Shown one piece after another: positions 58,390 through 64,000 of a stretch of DNA of 64,000 nucleotides. The stretch is from Nocardiopsis alborubida (GTDB lineage Bacteria; Actinomycetota; Actinomycetes; Streptosporangiales; Streptosporangiaceae), in assembly GCF_012396365.1 (NCBI RefSeq), contig NZ_JAAXPG010000014.1, forward strand, positions 1 through 64,000, written 5' to 3'. How positions within the stretch are numbered: position 1 is the stretch's first letter; each line of letters opens with the position of its first letter. The notes beneath the pieces were generated by a model. That model saw nothing but the letters and a program-made list of their open reading frames with translations, was not told where the DNA came from and made no database searches. Position numbers and translations under genes: made by a program.

Positions 58390-58452
58390 TGACTGGGGGT
58401 CAAGGGGTCGTGGGTTCAAATCCCGCCGTCCCGACAGAGGAATAGCAGGTCA
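58390..58452 (+). repeat. Right attachment repeat (attR)
   Basis: Exact second copy of the 63-bp tRNA-Pro 3' half plus flank at 52396-52458; here it lacks the 5' half of a tRNA. Confidence 0.92.
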
Positions 58453-58620
58453 GTGAGGGGTCCGCCGCGAGGTGGGCCCCTTTCTGCTTCTCCGGTGGGC
58501 TGGGAAGTGGGGCTGTGACCGGGGAATGCGGGCCGTCAGTCCACGTCGTCGAGGACCTCGTCCATCGGCTTTGGCCGCTGTCCCGCGTCCACGGGCCCGC
58601 GTCGTCCGGCGGACGCTGAC
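58453..58620 (-). pseudogene. Remnant of a second integrase 3' region
   Basis: Downstream of attR the sequence continues to resemble 52459-52610, which is the flank and 3' end of the element's integrase (the GCTGGGAAGTGGGG block, GGGCCGTCAGTCCACGTCG and CGTCCAT...GGCTTTGGC....CTG). The similarity fades by about 58620 and no open frame survives. It is a relic of another, related element integrated in the same tRNA. Confidence 0.65.
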
Positions 58621-58927
58621 CGCTGTGACCGCGACGGCTAACAGCTCCGAGGAGAACCGTGACCGTCGGGGGCTCGGCGCCCTCGGCGCCCTCGGCGCCC
58701 TCGTCGTCCCGCGCCGCGCCTCGCTCCACGCGTGGAGCGCCTACTCCCGGCGCCGGTGTCGTCCTGCTCCCAGGCCGCCCCGTGCCCCCGTGTCCCGGAC
58801 GTCCGTCTGCCCTGCGGGCGGGCTTCCCGGGGCTGCGCGGTCAGCCCCGTGGCGCCGGTTCTCCTGGGGTCTCAGGAGTCGGGGTCGCATCCGTGGGATT
58901 AAAGGTGCTATACATGGACATACCGGC
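58620..58927. other. Intergenic sequence without recognisable gene
   Basis: About 300 bp, GC-rich until 58890. Open frames here have low-complexity composition on both strands and I do not support any of them. A -10-like TATACA at 58909-58914 lies near the right end. Confidence 0.5.
58909..58914 (+). promoter_or_regulatory. -10-like hexamer ahead of the Zur-like box
   Basis: TATACA in a local AT-rich patch, 15 bp before the core inverted repeat, so that a bound repressor would cover the start-site region. Confidence 0.45.
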
Positions 58928-58946
58928 AATGAAAACGGTTTTCATT
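58928..58946. promoter_or_regulatory. Zur-box-like inverted repeat
   Basis: AATGAAAACGGTTTTCATT is a perfect 9-1-9 palindrome. Its core (58930-58944) reads TGAAAACGGTTTTCA, very close to the actinobacterial Zur consensus TGaAAATGATTTTCA (recalled, 7-1-7 symmetry). It precedes the importer operon on the plus strand. Confidence 0.7.
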
Positions 58947-59422
58947 ACTGACTATCCTGTCCAGCGCGACCGCAGGGGTGTACAGCTCAGTGCCGAAGGA
59001 AGCCGGGCCGGAGGCCGAGGCCGCCCCGGGTGCCCTCTTCGAACGGATCCCCACCCGCCGATCCAACCCCCGGTGGAGGACCCTCCGTCCCGTCTGTCCC
59101 GTCCGTCCCTCGCGGTTGTCGGGCGCGGCGGGGTGCCGGCTCCGTGGTGACAGCCCGATTCCCGCCCCGCTGCCGGCCGTCGGCCGCGTGGACCGGCTCG
59201 GAACCGGACGACACCTCCGCGCCGACCCGACCCGTCCGACCAGGACGACGGGGATCCGACCCCCTTGTTCCACAGCGACATGTCAGTCCGGGGACCAGTG
59301 CGGGCCCTGAACGCGGTCGCCTGGCGCCCCCTCAGGCACGGGGACCGCACCCGACCCCCGGTCGCAGACACCTCCCGAGGCCGTTTCGCCCGCGGCCCCG
59401 CCCCCGAGAAAGGCCGAACGAT
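58947..59422 (+). other. Long leader or decayed segment before the importer
   Basis: About 475 bp, GC-rich again, with no supportable gene between the Zur-like box and the lipoprotein ATG. A GTG-started frame at 58978-59310 reads as low-complexity Arg/Pro sequence. It may be an untranslated leader or debris of an earlier insertion. Confidence 0.45.
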
Positions 59423-60934
59423 ATGAGAAGACGGTCCATGCCCGCGGTCACCTTCGCGGTGCTCCTGGCGGCCACCGCCTGCGGCGGCGGTGAAGGCGAA
59501 CAGGCCTCCGCCGACGGCGCCACCCTGCGTTACGCGGCGGTCGGAGCTCCGGCGGCCACCACCCACGACCCGCACGGCCGCGTCAGCAACGAGGCCGACT
59601 ACATGCGGTTCGCCATGCTCTACGACGTGCTGACGGTGACCGACGCGGAGGGTGCGGTCCAGCCGCGCCTGGCCCAGTCCTGGGAACCGGTCGGGGAGAC
59701 CCTCGACCTGTGGACCGTCAGCCTGCGCGATGACGCCGTCTTCTCCGACGGCCAGCCCGTCACCGCCGACGACGTCCTGTTCTCGCTGGAGCGGATCCAG
59801 GGCAAGGGCGCCGAGAACAACGGACGCCTGGCGGTGTTCGACCTGGAGTCCTCCTCGGTGGTGGACGAGCACACCCTGGAACTGGCCACCCACCAGCCCT
59901 ATGCCGAGGTCGGCAGCGCCCTCGCCTCCCTGACCTTCGTCGTCCCCGAGGGCAGCGACGACATCACCGAACCCGTGGCCGGCTCCGGACCGTTCCGGTT
60001 GGAGGAGCACGACGACACCACCGCGGTCCTGACACGCAACGACGACTGGTGGGGCGGGGCCGCCGACTACGAGACCCTCCAGATCACCGCCATGCCCGAC
60101 CCCGCCGCGCGGGCCGAGGCGGTGGCCTCGGGGCAGGCGGACGTCGCGGGCAGCGTGGCGCCCGTCAGCGCGCGACAACACGAGGAGTCCGACGGGGTCC
60201 AGGTGGTCACCAGGCCCGCCGGGGTGAACTACCCGCTGGTCATGGACCTGGAAACCGAGCCCTTCGACGACCCGGGTGTGCGTGAGGCCGTCAAGCTCGC
60301 CCTGGACCGCGAGCAACTCGTCGAGACGGTCTTCCTCGGTTACGGGGAGCCCGGCACCGACGTCCTGAACCCCGATGCGCCCTTCGCCCCCGACCTCGAA
60401 CCGGTCGAGCGCGACCTGGACCGGGCCCGCGAACTGCTGGAGGAGGCGGGGCACCCGGACGGTGTCGAACTCACCCTGCACGCCACCAACTCCTACCCGG
60501 GCATGGAGGAGACCGCGGCCCTGGTCGCCGAACAACTCGCCGAGGCGGGCATAGGCGTCGGGATCGAGATGGGTGCGCCCGACACCTACTGGACCGAGGT
60601 GTGGAACGTCGAACCCTTCTACCTCAACAGCCTGGGCGGGAACGGGTTCGTGGACTTCGCTCGCATGTCCCTGCTCTCCGACGGCCCCGTCAACGAGACC
60701 GCCTGGAACGACCCCGAGTGGGACGCCGACCTCACCGAGGCGCTGGCCACCGCGGACGAGGAGGACCGCCACGCGATGCTCGCCGACCTGCAGGAGCGTG
60801 TCGCCGACGAGGGCGGTTACGTGGTCTGGGGTACGGGAGACGGCATCGACCTGACGGGCCCCGGCGTGAGCGGCCTGCCCACCGGTCCCGGTTTCCACCG
60901 CCTGTTCGTCGAGCGGGTCGAGGTCGCCGGCTGA
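59423..60934 (+). CDS. Opp/Dpp/Nik-type substrate-binding lipoprotein
   Basis: Class-C binding protein of a peptide/nickel-type ABC importer (SBP_bac_5), 503 residues. A lipoprotein signal (MRRRSMPAVTFAVLLAATAC) ends at the lipobox Cys (about residue 20). The body has LAQSWEPVGETLDLWTVSLR, FSDGQPVTADDVLFSLERI, REAVKLALDREQLVETVFLG and PDGVELTLHATNSYP, all family hallmarks. I chose the ATG at 59423, since the signal peptide begins there. Substrate may be a metal complex, given the Zur-like box; it could also be a peptide. It is coupled to the permease by TGATG. Confidence 0.9.
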   Translation: MRRRSMPAVTFAVLLAATACGGGEGEQASADGATLRYAAVGAPAATTHDPHGRVSNEADYMRFAMLYDVLTVTDAEGAVQPRLAQSWEPVGETLDLWTVSLRDDAVFSDGQPVTADDVLFSLERIQGKGAENNGRLAVFDLESSSVVDEHTLELATHQPYAEVGSALASLTFVVPEGSDDITEPVAGSGPFRLEEHDDTTAVLTRNDDWWGGAADYETLQITAMPDPAARAEAVASGQADVAGSVAPVSARQHEESDGVQVVTRPAGVNYPLVMDLETEPFDDPGVREAVKLALDREQLVETVFLGYGEPGTDVLNPDAPFAPDLEPVERDLDRARELLEEAGHPDGVELTLHATNSYPGMEETAALVAEQLAEAGIGVGIEMGAPDTYWTEVWNVEPFYLNSLGGNGFVDFARMSLLSDGPVNETAWNDPEWDADLTEALATADEEDRHAMLADLQERVADEGGYVVWGTGDGIDLTGPGVSGLPTGPGFHRLFVERVEVAG

Positions 60935-61932
60935 TGTCTCGCCCCGAGGCCGCCCCCGCGGTCGGCCGCCCCCGCGACCCAGGGGCGGCCGCGGGGGTCT
61001 CGCTCCCGTTCGCCGTCGTCCGGGCGGTGTCCCTGCTGGCTCTGGTGTCGGTGGCGGTGTTCACCGCCACCGAGTTCCTGCCAGGGGACGCCGTGGACCT
61101 GCGTGCCTCACCCGGGGCCGACGAGGCGCAGGTGCGGGAGTTGCGGGAGGAGCTGGGCCTGGACGCCGCGCCCTGGCGGCGCTACCTCGGCTGGGCCGGA
61201 TCCCTGCTCACCGGCGACCTCGGCACGTCCCTGGTCAACGGCCGCCCCGTCGCCGACGCCCTCGCCCAGCGGCTGCCGGCCACCTTCACGGTCGTCGGGG
61301 GAGCGTTGGCGGTGGCGGCCCCCGCGTCCCTGGCCCTGGCCTGGTGGGCGGGGGGGAACAGGCGGGCCCGCCGGGCGTCCACGGCCGTCCTCACCGGAGG
61401 CGCGGCCGTGCCCACGGCTGTCACGGCCGCGGCGCTGGTCACCGTCTTCTCCGGAGTGCTGGGTCTGGTGCCCCCGGTTTCCCTGCTCCCGCCTGGAGCC
61501 GCGCCCTGGCAGCATCCGGAACTGCTGTTTCTCCCCGTGGCGGCTCTGGCGCTGCCCACGGCGTTCTTCGGTGCGAGCCTGTTGACGGGCGCGGTGGCCG
61601 ACACCGTGCGCCTGCCCCACGTGGCTGACGCCCGCCGACGGGGAGTCCCCCCTTGGCGGATCGCGGCGACCGACGTCCTGCCCTTTCTCCTGGCCCCCTT
61701 CACCCGGGTCATGGCGGTGTCCGCAGGGGGGCTGATCGCCGCCGCGGCACTGGTGGAGACCCTCTTCGGCTATCCGGGCGTCGGATCCCTGCTGGTCTCC
61801 TCGATCGCCTCCCGGGACCTGCCCGTCGTCCAGGCCACCGCTGTGGTCGCCGCCGCGGTCGTGTTGGCCGGACTGCTGGTCGGCGACCTGGTCTCCGCCC
61901 TGACCGAACCGCGCCGGAGGCGCTCGCCGTGA
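60934..61932 (+). CDS. ABC transporter permease, DppB/NikB type
   Basis: A 332-residue membrane permease: N-terminal TM (FAVVRAVSLLALVSVAVFTATEF), the LREELGLDAAPWRRYLGWAG segment typical of DppB, GDLGTSLVNGRPVADALAQRLPATF, and the EAA-like loop DARRRGVPPWRIAATDVLPF. Six or so membrane helices are visible. Its ATG overlaps the binding-protein stop by 1 bp, and the next permease overlaps by 4 bp. Confidence 0.92.
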   Translation: MSRPEAAPAVGRPRDPGAAAGVSLPFAVVRAVSLLALVSVAVFTATEFLPGDAVDLRASPGADEAQVRELREELGLDAAPWRRYLGWAGSLLTGDLGTSLVNGRPVADALAQRLPATFTVVGGALAVAAPASLALAWWAGGNRRARRASTAVLTGGAAVPTAVTAAALVTVFSGVLGLVPPVSLLPPGAAPWQHPELLFLPVAALALPTAFFGASLLTGAVADTVRLPHVADARRRGVPPWRIAATDVLPFLLAPFTRVMAVSAGGLIAAAALVETLFGYPGVGSLLVSSIASRDLPVVQATAVVAAAVVLAGLLVGDLVSALTEPRRRRSP

Positions 61933-62780
61933 ACCGTCGTCCCCTTCCGCTCCTCGCCTCCGCGGCCGTCCCCCTGCTGTCGGCCGCGGTCCTGGCCGTA
62001 GCCCTGTTCGGCGGATGGTGGGCGCCGCACAGCCCCACAACCCCGTTGGGGGCGCCCTGGCAGGAACCCACTCCCGGCCACATCCTGGGAACCGACGCCC
62101 TGGGCCGCGATGTGTGGTCCCGTGTCCTGGCCGGCGGAGGAGGCCTGATCAGTGTCTCCGTGACGGCCGCCGTGTGCGCCTGTGCGGTCGGGACCGTCGG
62201 AGGCCTGACCGCGGGGTGGTTCGGCGGTCCGGCCTCGCGGGCCCTCACGGCGGCGGCCGACCTGCTGCTCGCCCTGCCCTCCCTGCTGCTGGCCCTGGTG
62301 GCGGCGATCGCCCTGCCCTGGCACACGGCGGTGGTCTTCGCGACGGTGTGCGGAGGGGCCCCGCTCACCCTGCGCGTGGTCAGGGACGCGGTCCGTGCCG
62401 TCCGCACCTCCGGGTACGTGGAGGCCGCACTCCTGCGCGGCGAGACGGCCGCTTCGATCCTGGCGAGGGAGGTCCTCCCCGCCATGCGGGGGGTGGTCAC
62501 CGCCGACCTGGGGCTTCGCCTGGTGGTCGCGCTCCAGGTCGCCGCCGCCCTGAGCGTCCTGGGCATGGGCGCCGAACCGCCCGCCCCCGACTGGTCCCTC
62601 ATGCTCAGGGAGAACATGCCCGGTGTGGCGGTCAACCCCTGGGCCGTCGGTGCGCCGGCCGCGGCACTGGGCGTCACCACCGTCCTGCTCGCCCTCCTGG
62701 CCCAGCTGTACCTCTCCGACGGCCGCACGAGCCGGGTCCGTGACAGCGGACCCGTACTGAAGGAGTCCACGGATGGCTGA
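61929..62780 (+). CDS. ABC transporter permease, DppC/NikC type
   Basis: A 283-residue permease with an N-terminal helix, GHILGTDALGRDVWSRVLAG (the DppC signature), several helices, and the EAA loop EAALLRGETAASILAREVLP. The GTG at 61929 overlaps the previous stop (GTGA). Its end overlaps the ATPase start by 8 bp. Confidence 0.93.
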   Translation: MNRRPLPLLASAAVPLLSAAVLAVALFGGWWAPHSPTTPLGAPWQEPTPGHILGTDALGRDVWSRVLAGGGGLISVSVTAAVCACAVGTVGGLTAGWFGGPASRALTAAADLLLALPSLLLALVAAIALPWHTAVVFATVCGGAPLTLRVVRDAVRAVRTSGYVEAALLRGETAASILAREVLPAMRGVVTADLGLRLVVALQVAAALSVLGMGAEPPAPDWSLMLRENMPGVAVNPWAVGAPAAALGVTTVLLALLAQLYLSDGRTSRVRDSGPVLKESTDG

Positions 62781-64000
62781 GGGACTGTGCGCGGAGGCGC
62801 TGCTGGTCGAGGACGAACACGGCGCCCGCGTGGTGGGCCCGGTGGACCTGCGGGTGCCGGACGGCACGGTGCTCGCGGTCATGGGCGCGTCCGGAAGCGG
62901 CAAGACCAGCGCCGTCCTGGCCGCCCTGGACGCGTTGCCGCCCGGACTGGTGCGCCGGGCCGGTCAGGTGCGCTGGCAAGGAGCGCCGGTGCCCGCGGGA
63001 CGTGCGGCGCGCCGGTGGCGCCGGGCCAGTACCGGCGTGCTCGGACAGGACCCCGCCTCGGACCTGCACCCCCTGCGCCCGGCCTCCGCCCTGGTCGCCG
63101 AAGCCCTGCCGGGCGGTCTCCGGCGCGCGAACGCCGAGGCCGTCCGCGCGGCGCTCACCTCACTGGGGTTGGACGCCGACGCGCTGTGGCGTCGTCGCCC
63201 GCACGAACTCTCCGGAGGCCAGGCCCAGCGTGTGGCCCTGGCGCGGGCGGTCGTCGCCGACCCCGGGCTCCTCGTGCTCGACGAACCCACGAGCGGCCTG
63301 GACCCCGCCACGGTGGAACTCCTGCTCGGCGTCCTCGAACAGCGGCGGGGGCGCCCCGGAAGGAGCACCGTCGTGATCACCCACGACCGGGGTTTCGCCG
63401 ATCGCGTGGCCGACGTCCGCCTCGACATCGGTGAGTCCGAACCGGTTCGCGGGGTCAGCACCGCGACAGCGGGTCCCCGGGACCCGGGCGGTGCCGAGGT
63501 CCTCGGCCTGCGGGGGGTCCGTCTCACGGCTCCGGACGGCCGGGAGCTGCTCGACGAGGTGGACCTGACCGTTGGCCCGGGGGAGGCGGTCGCCGTCCTG
63601 GGACCCTCCGGATGCGGTAAGTCCACGCTGCTCAGAAGCCTGGCAGGGCTCCATCCTCCCGCGGCGGGCTCGTTCTCGCTCGGAGGTCGGCCCCTGCCCG
63701 CCAGACACACGGACCGTGCCAGGGAAACGCTGCGGGCCGTCCAGCTGATCGCCCAGGACCCGGCCGGAACCCTGAACCCGGCTCAGCGAGTCGCTACGGC
63801 ACTGGCACGCCCGGCCATGGTGCTCCGTGGGCTGACCCGCGGCCAGGCCGCGGCCGAGGTGCCCGAACTCCTGGAACGGGTCGGTCTGCCGGCGGACACC
63901 GGACGCGCGCTGCCGGCCCGCCTCTCCGGCGGCCAGCGCCAGCGCGTGGCCGTCGCCCGCGCCCTGGCCGCACGCCCCCGGGTGCTGCTGGCCGACGAGG
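62773..64000 (+). CDS. ABC importer ATPase, fused DppD-DppF type, cut at window end
   Basis: Two nucleotide-binding domains in one chain, at least 409 residues in the window. Domain 1: Walker A GASGSGKT, signature ELSGGQAQRVALARA, Walker B LLVLDEPTSGLDP, H-loop VVITHD. Domain 2 (from about 250): Walker A GPSGCGKST, LIAQDPAGTLNP, signature LSGGQRQRVAVARA, Walker B beginning LLADE at the window end. Fusing the DppD and DppF equivalents into one protein is known in some Opp-type importers. The ATG at 62773 has AAGGAG upstream. The gene continues past 64000. Confidence 0.93.
   Translation, partial: MAEGLCAEALLVEDEHGARVVGPVDLRVPDGTVLAVMGASGSGKTSAVLAALDALPPGLVRRAGQVRWQGAPVPAGRAARRWRRASTGVLGQDPASDLHPLRPASALVAEALPGGLRRANAEAVRAALTSLGLDADALWRRRPHELSGGQAQRVALARAVVADPGLLVLDEPTSGLDPATVELLLGVLEQRRGRPGRSTVVITHDRGFADRVADVRLDIGESEPVRGVSTATAGPRDPGGAEVLGLRGVRLTAPDGRELLDEVDLTVGPGEAVAVLGPSGCGKSTLLRSLAGLHPPAAGSFSLGGRPLPARHTDRARETLRAVQLIAQDPAGTLNPAQRVATALARPAMVLRGLTRGQAAAEVPELLERVGLPADTGRALPARLSGGQRQRVAVARALAARPRVLLADE

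Larger units (their letters stand above)
52396..58452. mobile_element. Integrated genetic element in tRNA-Pro
   Basis: A ~6 kb element flanked by 63-bp identical repeats. It carries a broken tyrosine integrase next to the tRNA, an Xis-like protein, two small overlapping genes, an HTH/TPR regulator and a low-GC two-gene cassette. There is no replication, conjugation or phage structural gene, so it looks like a small genomic island or a satellite rather than a complete ICE or prophage. Confidence 0.9.

Noticed and set aside
58659..59310. Plus-strand frames between attR and the importer
   Set aside because: Pro/Arg/Ser/Gly low-complexity sequence, poor starts and no recognisable domain.

Overview
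The window is about 72% GC, with GTG/TTG starts, several probably leaderless genes and a core gene order (sucB-lpdA-pepA; pspA-pspAA-htpX-pspAB; polA; rpsA; coaE; uvrB; pyrG-nudix-xerD-parA-scpA-scpB-pseudouridine synthase-cmk-der) that I know from Streptomyces-like actinomycetes. Gene content suggests a filamentous actinomycete, possibly Nocardiopsaceae; that placement is inference from memory, not a search.

Layout. 1-3737: E2 (partial), lipoamide dehydrogenase and leucyl aminopeptidase, all minus. 4080-6139: cobS/cobU cobalamin genes, abutted by a stand-alone TnpB-type transposon gene (6178-8154). 8459-16081: small membrane proteins, an aldo/keto reductase, DUF3043, the PspA envelope-stress cluster and glycerate kinase. 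16351-18557: an orphan LivK-type lipoprotein and a thioesterase. 18693-25230: polA, arfB, rpsA, a GNAT and coaE. 25214-27888: two diverged paralogous membrane proteins. 28042-37102: uvrB, a DUF3060 lipoprotein, a GNAT, HMG-CoA lyase, pyrG, Nudix, xerD. 37355-46806: ParA plus a ribbon-helix-helix-like partner, ScpA/ScpB, a pseudouridine synthase with a huge Arg/Gly/Asp-rich N-terminus, chorismate mutase, prephenate dehydrogenase, Cmk and Der. 46951-52198: hydrolase/TetR divergent pair with palindromic operators, MFS transporter, DUF523, a DHFR-like reductase and an AraC/DinB-like protein.

52367-58452 is an accessory region: tRNA-Pro(GGG) whose 3' half plus flank (63 bp) is repeated exactly at 58390-58452, bounding a ~6 kb integrated element. 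It carries a tyrosine integrase broken by one TGA exactly at the expected catalytic arginine, an excisionase-like protein, two small unknown genes, an HTH/TPR regulator and a conspicuously low-GC two-gene cassette (56692-58182). The cassette encodes a membrane-anchored SepF-like protein and a four-TM protein ending in a DUF4231/SLATT-like domain. This pair is my best candidate for an undescribed system (membrane-acting defence or cell-division interference). Beyond the right repeat lies degraded sequence resembling the integrase 3' end, a relic of an earlier or tandem element.

58930-64000: a perfect 9-1-9 inverted repeat resembling an actinobacterial Zur box, followed after a ~480 nt apparently non-coding stretch by an Opp/Dpp/Nik-type importer operon (lipoprotein, two permeases, and a fused double ATPase cut by the window end), suggesting zinc-controlled uptake of a metal complex or peptide.
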